A stretch of 64,000 nucleotides of DNA, from NCBI GenBank assembly GCA_963971285.1, contig OZ020255.1, positions 4,712,001 through 4,776,000 of the forward strand, read 5' to 3'. Under the pieces are notes generated by a model, which saw only the letters and a program-made list of their open reading frames with translations, did not search any database and had not been told where the DNA came from. Position numbers and translations under genes: made by a program. The DNA is from Astropecten irregularis. Taxonomy: Eukaryota; Echinodermata; Asteroidea; Paxillosida; Astropectinidae. Positions 41,994 to 53,283 of the stretch are shown piece by piece (positions within the stretch are counted from its first letter, which is position 1; each line of letters begins with the position of its first letter).

Positions 41994-43143
41994 GTAAGAC
42001 TATATTAAGCTATAAAATATCTGTTACCTGGTACTCTTCTTGTAGTTACACTGAATCCGGCAAGGAGGATTGAAGGGGTATTAACGGTGAGTGTAAACGC
42101 AGGGTTCAGGATTCAATCCCCTTTTCAATCACCCTTTTGGGAAAGATTCAATTTCCGGATTGAACCCCGCAATGCTGCATTGTAAACACAATTGCAGGAT
42201 TCGATCCCACAATCTTATTCGACCTCATCCAGTTTACAGACAAACCCAGCAAAACTTGTAAAAAGGACGCCTACACTTGTGTATACATTGGTACATACTT
42301 AAGTCTGTGCTATGTTTTTATAGCTTTCATGGTGTACTGCATAATTCTTAGTGAATTATTGCGAAGAGACAGGACACGCTGTCAGCCATACTGTCTGGCC
42401 ATTCCAAACTTCAAGCAGGCCCCGATCGAGCACAGCAAGTCAGAATTTGAATTGCCCGTAACTAAATTTGATTAACGTTCTGGCGATTTGTCTCAGCCTG
42501 CCGACACAAATCCCCTCCATGATCGTTGCTTGTGTCTCTGCCGAAGTTGCAACCAAAATAAGTGGCAGGACCAGAGCGAAAACATGTATTAGATCATCCA
42601 TTTGAAATGTTAACACTTTTAGTCATACATATAGTAGATGTGTTATGTTCAGAAATAAATGTTTAGTTGGAGACCGCACGCCTATTGACCTTCCACGATG
42701 AACTATGGCCTTGCTCTTCCGTTATGAAAGGAGGATTGAAGGCGGATCAGGATCGAGTGTAAATGTGACAGGGATAATCATTGAATTATCAATTACCAGA
42801 TTGAATCCTGCTAGCATGCCTAAGTGGGTTCAGTGTAAATGTGGTGTAAGTATTGGGAAGTGAACTTCATTAGTTTTGCTTTGGACATAATTATTATATC
42901 AAAGATCTATACCGAGTTGTATTGAAGGCAGATTATCCTATTTGAATCACAGCAAACCAGCGGACTAACCTAAAAGAGCTTAATTTGCTGATGTTGTGAT
43001 TTGGTAGACCAAACATGTCATCCCTAAGGCAATTACCATGATAGGTTTTGCATACAACTTGCTGCACAACTTTGGCTGAACATTTTCTCAAAATGATATT
43101 TAAAGAAATTCACTCGAAATTATGTTCTTTTTTATTTGGACAG
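41994..43143. other. Intron with paired GGATTGAA words; 3' part duplicated near 46.3 kb
   Basis: Segments near 42055-42200 and 42725-42850 share aaggaggattgaagg, agtgtaaa and gattgaa(t/c)cc words in partly inverted order, resembling the ends of a decayed foldback element. From about 42940 to the exon, the sequence is paralogous to 46282-46514. It holds the uninterrupted site tttgaatc at 42941-42948. Confidence 0.55.
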
Positions 43144-43662
43144 ATGCTTGTTTGCCAAGGTGTATCTGTAGTGTAGATTGTCATAGGGTGATTGTGGATG
43201 AAAACTGCCCAGTAAACATACCTGACCACTGCAAAGGCTGCTTCTGCCCAGGAGATTCCCAGCGTTATGAGGGTTATTGTATCTTACCACCACCATGGGA
43301 TCAATGTATGGCAACCAAAATATCAAGTACAGCACCACCAGTTACAACCAGACCTCCACCGGTTACAACCAGACCAACACCGCTGGTTACAACCAGACCA
43401 ACACCACCGGTTACAACCAGAACAACACCACCGGTTACAACCAGACCAACACCACCGGTCACAACCAGACCTCCACCGGTTACAACCAGACCAACACCAC
43501 CAGTTACAAGCAGACCTCCACCAGTTACAACCAGACCAACACCACCGGTTACAACCAGACCAACACCACCGGTTACAACCAGACCAACACCACCGGTTAC
43601 AACCAGACCAACACCATCGATTACAACCAGACCAACACCACTGGTTACAACCAGACCAACAA
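43144..43662 (+). CDS. TIL-like Cys-rich domain fused to (VTTRPTPP)n mucin tract, copy 2
   Basis: Phase 1-1, 173 codons. The Cys-rich part is nearly identical to copy 1 (SVDCHRVIVDENCPVNIPDH here against DVDCQMKIVDGNCPVDIPDQ). The tract has about 15 repeats, three more than copy 1, so length varies by whole 8-residue units. Acceptor TTTATTTGGACAG, donor GTAAGA. Confidence 0.85.
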
Positions 43663-44208
43663 GTAAGACTATATTAAGCTATAAAATATCTTTAACCTGG
43701 TACTCTTCATGTAGTTGAGTCATTGCATATCCTGTGATGCATTGGTGGAAATCCCTCCTCGATCATAAATGTGGGGGGATATCAATTTACACTTGATAAG
43801 AGAGTACTCACGAGCAGCTTCACATTGAGAAACAAAATCTGTTTGCAACTTCTCTATAGAATGCTGAATACTAGCTTTGTACAGCAGCTGACCAACACAA
43901 AGTTTATTTGTACGGACATAGAACATAGAAAAACGTTGTCAAATGTTTTAAGAATATTAGCAGGAATTTAGCGGTAGGTCTGGCGAGCCTTTCTTTTGTG
44001 TATGAGGTAAGTCAAAACATTTGTTCTTGGGGTTTTCAATGTTGCAGTAGGCCTGACACACAATTTAACTGCTTGCATGAATATACAATTTCGTAATGGC
44101 CGTATGTCTATCTCAAAATAAGGCGTCAATAATAACCAGTAACTTATAGTACATGTAGAGCCATGGCTAGTCTAGCATACGCTTGCATGTATGCACTCAT
44201 ACCAGTCT
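43663..44208. other. Intron, nothing recognised
   Basis: The first ~60 bp (gtaagactatattaagctat) is paralogous to the intron after 41993. No repeat ends are supported in the rest. Confidence 0.45.
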
Positions 44209-44449
44209 GGGGCCAATTTCATAAAACTGTTAAGCACAAAAAGTTGCTTAGCACAAAAATGTCTCGCCCAATAAAACAAACCACCATTGAAAATTCCATT
44301 TGATATTCATGGTCAGCGAATAACAGCCAAAGAACAATCACAAGTGATACACAACACATGGACATTTAGTTGTTAACCTTGTTTTTATTAAGACAGAAAT
44401 GTCATGCTCAGCAAATTTTTGTGCTTAACAGTTTTATGAAATTGGCCCC
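44209..44449. mobile_element. Foldback MITE family 4, copy 2
   Basis: Same ends and length as 26089-26331 (ggggccaatttcataaaac and its complement) and high identity by eye. Confidence 0.7.
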
Positions 44450-45051
44450 TGGTCATAATGTACAGTAATTAAGGCGCGCTCCAACTATGTACTTGTACAC
44501 ATATAGGCACACTTTGTTCCCACCAAAGATCATAGCTTTGGTTTGCACCAAAGCTCATTTATCTTTGGTTTGCACTATGGCCCAGCTTGAATTCTCAATC
44601 AATCAAGCAGCCCGTTTGGGTCTGCGACGCCCGGTTATAATGCACAATGTACCCTCTCGGGTAGTCTTGGTCCCAAGACTTTACTATCTGCTTGTGTGTG
44701 TCAGTGCAGTTAACAGATGGCATTGTAATGTGACAACCGCATAGAGCTATGTGGACCAATATGAAACTACTGGATTGGATGTAACATTGTGGAAGTCCAG
44801 ATCCAGAACAGAATTTTATCCATGTCCGCCAGGCGGGGGCACCCTATGGTCCGGGAAAAACAACAATGAAGGTCTTGGAACCAAGACTACTGATCGGGCC
44901 GCGCCGGCGCCCAGAACCACATGTTACCACACTTCAACAAAAGTTGCTTATGGAAAGGGTTGGAGGGGACAATCGATATTGTTTCCCCCAAAACCAAAAC
45001 CAAAATTATGGGGGGGGGGGGGGGGACGTGGCAGTTTATCCTATTTGAATC
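44450..45051. other. Intron with palindromic words and a G run
   Basis: Around 44515-44585, accaaagatcatagctttgg and related caaag/ctttg words form palindromes. A run of about 16 G lies at 45010-45025. The final ~20 bp before the hAT-like insertion are paralogous to 42925-42948. Confidence 0.45.
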
Positions 45052-46281
45052 CAGTGTTGGAGTACTCATACTCGAGTACAACTCGGCAACAAATACTCGG
45101 CCTGTACTCGATAAAAAGTACTCGAAAATAAAATGTACTTGGCCCATACTATATTCCATGTACTCAAATGTTGGGAGTACTTAACCATATAAGTGCAAAT
45201 TTCATTTTCGTTACAATTTCACGGTTGATAATGTTGCCGATTTACGATAAATTATACAATGGGAGTATGAAAATCATCGGGAGTTTAGTGTCAAATGGAG
45301 TAAACAGCACGCATCATTTGCAAGGTTTGAAAAAGATTAATTTCTGAGAAGAGTGGCACAACATGATCAACATCGAATTATAAACATCTTTGTGAAACAA
45401 AATGTAATATTTTGCACTTTGCGTTGGTACTGTACTCGGACGTTGACTCGAACGTTGGTGCCCTGTACTCAACCTTGAATGTACTCGGCAGTGTTGTAGA
45501 CGAGTATTTTTTTCGAGTATCAAGTACTACTGAGTACTTTGACTGCCGAGTACCAAGACAGGTCGAGTACTTTGCCAGTTGAGTACAAGTACTGGTTTCC
45601 GAGTACAAGTACTTGTGCACCCGAGTACAATCACTTATCTTCCGAGTACGAGTACGAGTACAAGTACACGTACTTATCTCCTTAAAAAAAATGAACAAGT
45701 TGCGCTGTAGCGTTTGACTCCATTCTGCACAAATTCTCGGTATTCTTTGAACCCAAATTGAACAACAGTCGATGTGGAGGACATGCCTACAGCTGATCTA
45801 AAAATGGTGTTCAACACACGTGGCTATGCATTGCAACAGTAATACATTACAACAACGTAAACGCCTGGCACTGCGAATTCTTTTTTCCAGACTGAATTAT
45901 TCAAAAGCATGTAATTTCTATATGCTAGATTTGATTCGTTGTTAGAATGCTCAGATCCACAAACTTTAACTGAACAGATTTTTTTTAATAGAGTACTCTT
46001 TTTTGAGTATGAGTACGTAGATGCTCGAGTACAATTTTTGGATGTCGAGTTCCGAGTGTTTTGTAGCCCGAGTACAAGTACCAAAGGACGAATGCGAGTA
46101 TTTGGACATTCGAGTGCGAGTACGAGTACTAGGAAAACGGCACTCGAGTAGTACTCGAGTGCGAGTATTGAGTACGAGTACCACAACACTGGTACTCGGA
46201 CTCAATACTTAGGACTTGGACTTGACAACAATGTACTCGGAGTACTCTGTACTTGTATTTGAGGACTCTACTCCAACACTG
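45052..46281. mobile_element. hAT-like nonautonomous transposon with 8 bp target duplication
   Basis: 1230 bp with terminal inverted repeats CAGTGTTGGAG and CTCCAACACTG, flanked by the direct repeat TTTGAATC (45044-45051 and 46282-46289). An 8 bp duplication and a CA(G)..TG end are typical of the hAT superfamily. The paralogous intron at 42941 has a single TTTGAATC and no insert, an internal empty site. The interior is full of gtactcg/cgagtac words in both orientations, and no transposase is seen. Confidence 0.82.
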
Positions 46282-46514
46282 TTTGAATCACAGGAAATCA
46301 ACAGACTGACCTAAATGAGGTATTTTTTTGCTGATATTGTGATTTGGTAGTCAAAACATGACATCCCTATTAAAGGCAATTACCATGACAAAAGTAAACC
46401 GTTTGGAATAGCTTTTGCTTACATCTTGCTATATATCACCACATGGCTGAACATTTCCTTAAAATGATATTTAAAGAAATTCACTCCAAATTATGTTCTT
46501 TTTTATTTGGACAG

Positions 46515-46730
46515 ATGCTTGTTTGCCCAGGTGTATCTGTAGTGTAGATTGTCATAGGGTGATTGTGGATGAAAACTGCCCAGTAAACATACCAGACCAC
46601 TGCAAAGGCTGCTTCTGCCCAGGAGATTCCGAGCGTTATGAGGGTTATTGTATCTTACCACCACCACGGGATCAATGTATGGCAACCACAATATCAAGTA
46701 CAGCACCACCAGTTACAACCAGACCTCCAA
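46515..46730 (+). CDS. TIL-like Cys-rich domain with contracted mucin tract, copy 3
   Basis: Phase 1-1, 72 codons. The Cys-rich part matches copy 2 almost exactly, but the tract is reduced to a single V-T-T-R-P-P-S before the GTAAGT donor. The exon therefore ends where copies 1 and 2 begin their long repeats: either contraction of the minisatellite or the pre-expansion state. Confidence 0.82.
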
Positions 46731-46977
46731 GTAAGTCTGATATTGGGCTAGTATAAAGTAATGTGTAGACATGTTTGGCTTAGCACGTAGCTCGAGTCGG
46801 TGTACATTGTTATGTTTTTCCACGAGAGGCGAAACAAAATATCACACAGGACAGATATTGGTCTCACAGCCTCCAGAGGCAGAAATCTTGACAAAAATTG
46901 ACCACACATGTGAGCTACGTGCTGAGCTAACAGCCTCATCAAGAGATTTTGTGCTGAATTAGCAGATAGCTAAAAAT
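46731..46977. other. Intron, nothing recognised
   Basis: Contains a short inverted pair (acatgtttggcttagcacg, and cacatgtgagctacgtgctg near 46900), possibly part of a SINE-linked repeat. No stronger call. Confidence 0.35.
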
Positions 46978-47051
46978 TGACTGGAGTGGGTTTTGAACCG
47001 GTGACCTCCTGTATACCGTACACTGGCGCTACCAACTGAGTTATTCAACCC
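46978..47051 (-). mobile_element. tRNA-like SINE head, family A type (minus strand)
   Basis: The complement reads gggttgaataactcagttgg for the A-box region and ends with an accggttcaaaacccac-type B box, resembling the heads at 32400 and 48954. It lacks the flanking family A body, so it may be a related but distinct SINE. Confidence 0.55.
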
Positions 47052-47219
47052 AACAATTTTTTTTTGGTGGTTTTTGTCCCATTGAATTATTTTAATTTAG
47101 GGATGGAGTACATTAATAGTAGAAGCTCATTTTGCGATGTACATTTTTATCAGCACATAATAGATTTGATTCAAGTGGCCAACATTTTTTTCATTGCCGT
47201 ATTATAATCATTATTATTG

Positions 47220-47481
47220 TTTATATCTGGTAATGATTCCAAGGATTCCTCAAAAGCGCCCTAGGAACTTAAGCTCGAAAGCCTTATGAAAGCATTTGTG
47301 GAAAGATGATGAGAAGAAGATACAGTTTTAGAGGTGGGAGGAAAACCCCAGAGTAATATTCTGGGTAAAACCCACAGAATCAGGTAGGGACTGAAAACTC
47401 AATCCACTTGTGGACCGGGCCGGACTTGAACCCCGTCCGCAGAGGTGAAAGGCGTGGAAAGAACCGCTACGTCAACCTGAG
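47220..47481 (-). mobile_element. tRNA-derived SINE, family B (minus strand), copy 3
   Basis: About 260 bp, collinear with 41138-41397, including ttcctcaaaagcgccctagg at the left and the tRNA-like head (complement gtagcggttctttccacg) at the right. Confidence 0.65.
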
Positions 47482-47694
47482 GATCCAGCCAAATGCATAT
47501 TCAAATTAAAAAATATAATTTCCTTTTCAAAATCTGAAACATTTTGTTTCTGTTTCTTAAAAGTGTAAAGGTTTAAATGTATTTTGTGGCCAGAAGCATG
47601 TTGTTTTAACACAAGTTAGGGAATTTTATGTTTATTTTTAAACAGCTTGTTTGAATAAATGACACATTTTTGTGTGTTCTTTTTTTTTTTTCAG

Positions 47695-47754
47695 AATCTA
47701 CAACAGCCAAGACAACAACTACGGCCATATCTACAACCACCATTGTCACACCAG
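47695..47754 (+). CDS. Thr-rich linker exon
   Basis: Phase 1-1, 20 codons (KSTTAKTTTTAISTTTIVTP). The acceptor is preceded by a long T run (TTTTTTTTTTTCAG). Same length and phase as 40764, so the two may be paralogous. Leads to the second discoidin block. Confidence 0.72.
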
Positions 47755-47930
47755 GTATAAATGATACATTCCTATCAAGAGGTTCTTATATTTTCAAAAG
47801 CTCCATGTCATGGATGGGTAGCGTTCTGTTGTAAACCACTCAGGTACAGTACATGTCCATTGGCCTTCCACTCAATGTATTGTGAGCTCAAGATAAGATT
47901 TCCACTTTCAGTTCACAATTCCTGCTTATA

Positions 47931-48139
47931 GTACACGGGTTTACACTTCGAAATAAGCGCATGCGTGATAGTGCCTCGATTTGAAGTCGTGATCAAAACC
48001 GCCGAAGTGTAAACCCGTGTATTGTCTTCGACAATGGAAGGGTTTACACTTCGAAAAGTGCGCATGCGTGGAAGTGCCTCGGTTTGAAGTTGTGATCAAA
48101 ATCTAAGATGGCCGCCATGGTGTAAACCCGTGTATTATG
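47931..48139. mobile_element. Foldback element with TACACGGGTTTACAC ends and an internal third copy
   Basis: tacacgggtttacacttcg at the left and gtgtaaacccgtgta at about 48005-48019 and again at 48122-48136 bracket gcatgcgtg-containing segments. The structure looks like two foldback copies sharing an end. Confidence 0.55.
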
Positions 48140-48362
48140 AGTTACCCATGAGAGAAGAGCATTTTTTGGAACTAGAACTTGTGTGCACCAGAAACACAAC
48201 ATGGCAAGGAATATACAGCCTTTATGACCACAGTTAATATCAGTGTTAATAGCACATGTATACCTTACGGAGGTTGATGTGTGTTGTGTGAAAATTATTA
48301 GAGGAGCCGAAATTGAATCAGTTATGTTAAAATAACTGTTTCCATGTTTTGTGAGATCACTA

Positions 48363-48540
48363 CAGTGGAACACCACTATAACGAACACTTCTATACCTAA
48401 CATCCTTGGCTCCCATTTTATTTAAGTTTAATGTATAGGCCTGCTGAACAGTGTTCACTGTAATGATCAACAAAAATATATCGGTAATTAACACTGTAAT
48501 TGCATCCCGGTGTGTTCGTTATAGTGGTGTTCCAGTGTTC
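48363..48540. mobile_element. Small MITE with GGAACACCACTATAACGAACAC ends (pogo/Tigger-like)
   Basis: The left cagtggaacaccactataac and right gttatagtggtgttccagtg are inverted copies, about 175 bp apart. Ends of the CAGTNGAAC..CTATAACGAAC type are widespread in pogo/Tc1-related MITEs. Coding potential is absent. Confidence 0.62.
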
Positions 48541-48879
48541 TTTGATTTTAAAACAAGAAATTTTCATTGAAGTCAATGCAACTTTAAAGATACTGTAAAA
48601 GAAATTAGCAAAATTGGAAGAAATACAACAGCCCATCTGTGTGGATGTTGCTTTGTTTTGGGTATGCTGCTTAAACAATACACAGCATGTGTTAAGATTT
48701 ATGGAGTGACAGCAAAATTACAAGCAAATGCTTCTTGGCGTGCTGAGAAGCTGAGCACGTCCCATCTGTCTGTCTGGACGTTAGTGTGAAATGTGAAACA
48801 AGTTTTAGCATTTGCATCAAGTACAATTTACACTGTTTTAGTTTCAGGCCATTGGTCTGTTCAAAATAATATTGAACGG

Positions 48880-49050
48880 TGTGTGCGTGGTTTCATGGCT
48901 TCTGACTGCCGAACGAACAAGGATAGTTGACTATTGGGGTCACCACCAACGTAGGGCTGGATAGCTCAGTTGGTAGAGCGCCTGTACGGTGTTCAGGAGG
49001 TCGCCGGTTTGAATCCCGCTCCAGTCAATTTTTCTTCGTTCACTTTTCAA
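48880..49050 (+). mobile_element. tRNA-derived SINE, family A, copy 2
   Basis: The tRNA-like part, 48954-49027, has good A (tagctcagttggtagagcg) and B (cggtttgaatcccg) boxes; the anticodon stem has a mismatch and position 33 is C. Flanks match 32324-32508, so this is the better preserved SINE copy. Confidence 0.68.
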
Positions 49051-49376
49051 AATATTTGTTATAATTAAAAAATAACTACGCTTTTACTATTGTTGAAATC
49101 TCTGGGTGATTTTGCCTCTAACATAATGTTAAACGTTCAACTGGGTTTTTGTATACCACTGAATTATTGTGATCCTTTGCATATTGTGTATATCTACCTC
49201 TCATGCTTACATGTATTTCTCAATGACTTTTAAAAATGAGAGCATTTTTGTATCAGACGTCACAGGAGACAATGTCTTTTGCTTTTTAGCATGCTAAGTT
49301 GTCATGCTTTATACACATAATAATTGGCATTTATAAATTTGTTTATTTGATTGTTCCTATGTGATTACTTTTGCAG
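49051..49376. other. Intron end related to other units of the second block
   Basis: The last ~120 bp (gagagcatttttgtatcagac to ctatgtgattacttttgcag) are paralogous to 58834-58979 and 61983-62123, so this is the conserved upstream intron end of the second block. Confidence 0.6.
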
Positions 49377-49823
49377 TGCCGTCTACGACTCCAAAAGTAT
49401 GTGACGATAACCTGGACAGTTATGATAAAGTGAAGGTGTCAAGACTGAATTCTGATACCAACTCGGGATTAAAACCAACTGATTGGTGGCGTCCAGATGA
49501 TCCCTCCTCCAATGAAACATCACCTTACACTGATTCCTATTTGGAGATCACCTTTGACGTCAGTGTTAATGTGGAATCAGTGACCATCAAAAATAAGGAC
49601 GATGCACCTGAGGATGTACGAGTTGCCGTGGAGTTTCAACCGGGTGACAGGCCAATTTACTATCCATTGTCTGAGGATGACAAACCTGTTATCTTAAAGG
49701 GCAAGGCAGACAGCAAGATCAGTTTACCAGATAGCTTGCCTGCTGTAACAGGATTGAGAGTGTACCTTGTGTCACCCAGTCCAAACTTCAAGTACCAAGT
49801 GGTTTTACATGGCTGCGAAGAAG
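49377..49823 (+). CDS. Discoidin-like domain exon (second block, copy 1)
   Basis: Phase 1-1, 149 codons after ACTTTTGCAG. It differs from the first-array exon by a shorter lead (VPSTTPKVC), DDNLDSYDKV, NVESV, KNKDDAPED and RPIYYPLSEDDK. Nearly all other codons, including silent positions, match array copy 1. Ends VVLHGCEE. The donor is GTATGT. Confidence 0.86.
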
Positions 49824-49981
49824 GTATGTATTTATACTTCTGTGGTTTTGAATAATCCTCTTTCTTGACAGAAATGAAGGGAATACTCTGGTGGAAGTTT
49901 TTATAGCCCCCTGTCTCACTTATAGAGGAGAGAAACAGGATTGGAGGGATTTGAGATTGAAATGGGAACCAAAGATGATCC

Positions 49982-50929
49982 CGCCTGACTCTTTATCATC
50001 TCAGATTGCCATTTACGCTGACGACACAACCCTGTATACAACATACCCTGGTCCCCGGTTTTCCACTCATCAAGTCCAAGCTAGTAATGATCTCAACCAT
50101 GATCTTACGTATGTCACTAATTGGGGGAACGAATGGCTCGTCACCTTCAATGAAGAGAAAACTCACCTGTTATCTGTTTCAAGATCTACATCTAAATTAT
50201 CTATTCGTCCTACCTTGTCTATGAACTCTACATCTCTTCAGGAAGTTAGTGACATCAGGTTACTTGGTCTCGACATCACCAATAAACTCTCCTGGGACAA
50301 GTACATCAGTGGTATTGCCAAAAGGGCCTCTCAACGTGTAGGTTGTCTATACCGTGCACGGAAATGCCCCCCCCTGTCATTCTGTACTTATACAAGACGA
50401 CAATCCGCCCTGTTATGGAGTATTGTTGTCACATCTGGTCCGGTGCTCAAGCTTGTCACCTTTCTCTGTTGGACAGAATACAGCGTCGAGTTGTTAACCT
50501 GGTGGGCCAAGAATTGTCATCTTCCTTGGAACCCCTCTCACATCGACGCAATGTATCTTCACTGAGCCTGTTTTACAGATACTATCACGGCATGTGTTCC
50601 AATGGTCTTTCGTTGGTTGTCCCTGTAGACCGTCCCTCACAACGAACCACTCGCCTCTCAGTCAAATCCCATCCTCATACAGTCGTGACTCCCAAATGCA
50701 GGTCCAAGGGGTATGCTAAGAGTTTCTGTCCACGTACTGCTTCACTCTGGAACTCCTTACCTGCATCCTGTTTCCCTGCTGTATATAATTTGTCTAAGTT
50801 CAAGTGCAATGTGAAAAGGCTTCTGTTATCCTAATTCTGTACGCTTTCTTTTCCTTTTTCTTTCTTTTTTAGCCCTCACCTCGAGTGGCCTTTGTGCCTT
50901 GTGTTGGGCGACTTCCATAAAAAAAAAAA
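49982..50929 (+). pseudogene. 5'-truncated LINE (non-LTR retrotransposon) reverse transcriptase fragment
   Basis: Starts with the C-terminal half of a reverse transcriptase, including the catalytic YADD box (AIYADDTTLY), and runs through the usual CR1/jockey-type tail (RPVMEYCCHIWSGA, RTASLWNSLPASC, LSKFKCNVKRLL). The frame breaks at a run of eight C (50369-50376), so it is not functional. It ends in an A tract at 50919-50929. The paralogous intron near 52670 lacks it: target sequence tccctggcttcttga resumes right after the A tract. Inserted in the same orientation as the host gene. Confidence 0.85.
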
Positions 50930-51109
50930 TCCCTGGCTTCTTGACATTAATCAATGACATGTTAAGACCTAAAAACTATGGTAAAGTTGGCACAACTCAG
51001 TTTGCAAGCTCCATGATAGGGAGATATATCCTGTTTATACTGTAGTCTATCGTGTCAGACTTATTAAGAAAATACCTTTCAACAATTTAAAAATTTTCCC
51101 ACACTACAG

Positions 51110-51250
51110 TCCCTCCAACTACAACTGAGAGAGCAACTACTGTTGTTTCAACAACTGGCCCACCATTTACTACAGAGGAAACTACAACAGTAGTAACAAC
51201 TACTCCTAAGTCAACAACAAAAGAGACAACCACTGTCAAGTCCACTACAG
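51110..51250 (+). CDS. Thr-rich linker exon (47 codons)
   Basis: Phase 1-1, beginning VPPTTTERATTVVSTTGPPF and ending TTTVKSTT. Acceptor CACACTACAG, donor GTATGT. Thr exceeds 40% of residues; acidic and basic residues (E, K) alternate with Thr runs. Confidence 0.78.
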
Positions 51251-52074
51251 GTATGTGTGCTCGGAATCTTGATAGATATTCCCAAAGACCAAACTACAGT
51301 AGGGCCTATACTCCTGCTAAGTCAGCATTTTTGGGATTCGAGATATGAAGACGGCTTACACAAATGCCGGCTTTTGCTGTACTAGTTGTCATTTTGCCGA
51401 CTAACATGCGCATATGTATGTACGTTATGATTCTTTACACCAATTCAATGGCTTTGATTTGCCCTGGATAATTTCTACCTCCCATGGCGCTCCCATCAAA
51501 TTTGTTTTCAATTATTATCCTCATGGGCCGTGAATTCAATCAAGTACAAAGCAAGGCCTGCCGTTCATATTACATGTAAGTGCAAGTTGCTTACTGTTTC
51601 ATGCTTCCATCACATTACATCACAACTGGACTAACAGTGCAGTGCAATACATATGTACGTGATTACAGTTACAGTACAGAAAACACACTCGTCCGTTTAT
51701 ACACCACACACATTGGTAGTCTTGGATGAAGACGTTGTTACGTCGTTGTTCTCCAACGGACTGCACATGTCAACACTGCAAACGACCTGAGAACGTGTGA
51801 ATGCTACACACACTATAGCAAGTTGTTTTTCGTCGGGCAGTGGAATGTTCCACCTTGTTCGGCGAATAAGTTGGTAATAGCAAGTGCCCACAACAACAAT
51901 AGCACTGCCACACTACAGTGTGTACTCAAGCATACAAGTAGAGAACGCATACATTTGCATTTACTTTGCATAAATGTTGGTCTTTCCAATGTTTATTTGT
52001 CATATTTTACACTATTTAATTTGTGATGTACATGTATTTATTTTTTTACTTTCTCTATATGATAACTTGTGCAG
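51251..52074. other. Intron, mostly unassigned
   Basis: The first ~50 bp after the donor are shared with 53054 on. The middle part (51340-51960) has no relative in the other units, so it is either private insertion or the ancestral longer intron. Confidence 0.45.
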
Positions 52075-52524
52075 TGCCGTCTACAACTCCAAAAGTATGT
52101 GACGATGATCTGGACCGTTATGATAAAGTAAATGTGTCAAGACTGAATTCTGATACAAACTCGGGATTAAAACCAACTGATTGGTGGCGTCCAGATGATC
52201 CCTCCTCCAATGAAACATCACCTTACACTGATTCCTATTTGGAGATCACCTTTGACGTCAGTGTTAATGTGGAATCAGTGACCATCAAAAATAAGGACGA
52301 TGCACCTGAGGATGTACGAGTTGCCGTGGAGTTTCAACCGGGTGACAGGCCAATTTACTATCCATTGTCTGATGATGACAAACCTGTTATCTTAAAGGGC
52401 AAGGCAGACAGCAAGATCAGTTTACCAGATAGCTTGCCTGCTGTAACAGGATTGAGAGTGTACCTTGTGTCACCCAGTCCAGACTTCAAATACCAAGTGT
52501 CTCTGCATGGCTGCGAAGAAGAAG
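52075..52524 (+). CDS. Discoidin-like domain exon (second block, copy 2)
   Basis: Phase 1-1, 150 codons after ACTTGTGCAG. Private changes: KVNVSRL (creating a possible NVS sequon), SPDFKY and one extra Glu at the end (GCEEE). The donor is GTATGT. Confidence 0.86.
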
Positions 52525-52912
52525 GTATGTATTTATACGTTCCTAGTTAGAAATAATCCTCTTTGTTCTATCTTGGCAGAAATGGGAGGAATAATCTGGT
52601 GTGTTTATATCCCTCTATCTCATTTAGAGATGAAAGAAACAGGTTTGGAGTGATCTTGGAACCAAAGACGATTCCTTTTGAACACTCCCTGGCTTCTTGA
52701 TATTAATCAATAACATGTGTACACATATACCTATAAGAACTATGTTCATACAATTTATTGTAAGGTTGGAAGTCAGTTTGCAAGCTGCAGGATAAGGAGA
52801 TGAAGGAATGAATAAAACAGATATATTCAGTGTATACTCCAGTTTATCATGTCAGAAGTATGCATTCAGAAAATACTTATTTTAACAACTGGAACATTTT
52901 CCAACACTACAG
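52525..52912. other. Intron paralogous to the LINE-containing intron at 49824
   Basis: Collinear with 49824-49981 and 50930-51109 but without the LINE, so it preserves the empty target (near 52675). Confidence 0.65.
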
Positions 52913-53053
52913 TGCCCCCAACTACAACTGAGAGAGCAACTACTGTGGTTTCAACAACTGGCCCACCATTTACTACAGAGGAAACTACAACAGTAGTTAC
53001 AACTACTCCTGAGTCAACAACAAGAGAGACAACCACCGTCAAATCTACTACGG
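52913..53053 (+). CDS. Thr-rich linker exon (47 codons), second copy
   Basis: Phase 1-1; differs from 51110-51250 at a few codons (PESTTRETTTV in place of PKSTTKETTTV). Acceptor AACACTACAG, donor GTATGT. Confidence 0.78.
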
Positions 53054-53283
53054 GTATGTGTCCACGGAATCTTAATAGATATTCACAAAGGCTAAACTAC
53101 AGGCTAATCTGCACATACATTTTTAAGGTCCGAGAAGAAGATAAGCTTTAGCTTCTGATGAAAATGCTTTTCTCAAATGCAAAAACAACAAATATACATT
53201 TGCTTTTCAGTATAATTATTTGTCGTATTCACTATTTAATTTGTGATGTTTGTATTTTCGAATTTTCTCTATAACTTGTGCAG

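Noticed and set aside
41643..41997. Alternative-frame proteins through the 24 bp repeats
   Set aside because: The period is divisible by three, so all frames stay open. Only the V-T-T-R-P-T-P-P frame continues the Cys-rich domain and meets a donor in phase.
44487..45184. Coding exons in the 44.5-45.2 kb open frames
   Set aside because: The frames are low-complexity or palindromic transposon text with no domain, no Cys/Thr module composition and no matching splice phases.
48954..49027. Functional tRNA gene
   Set aside because: A and B boxes are good, but the anticodon stem is mismatched, position 33 is C, the acceptor stem is imperfect, and the flanks are shared with 32324-32508, so it is a SINE head.
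49891..50834. Active reverse transcriptase gene or host gene
   Set aside because: The N-terminal half is missing, the frame breaks at the C run, and the sibling intron shows it to be an insertion.
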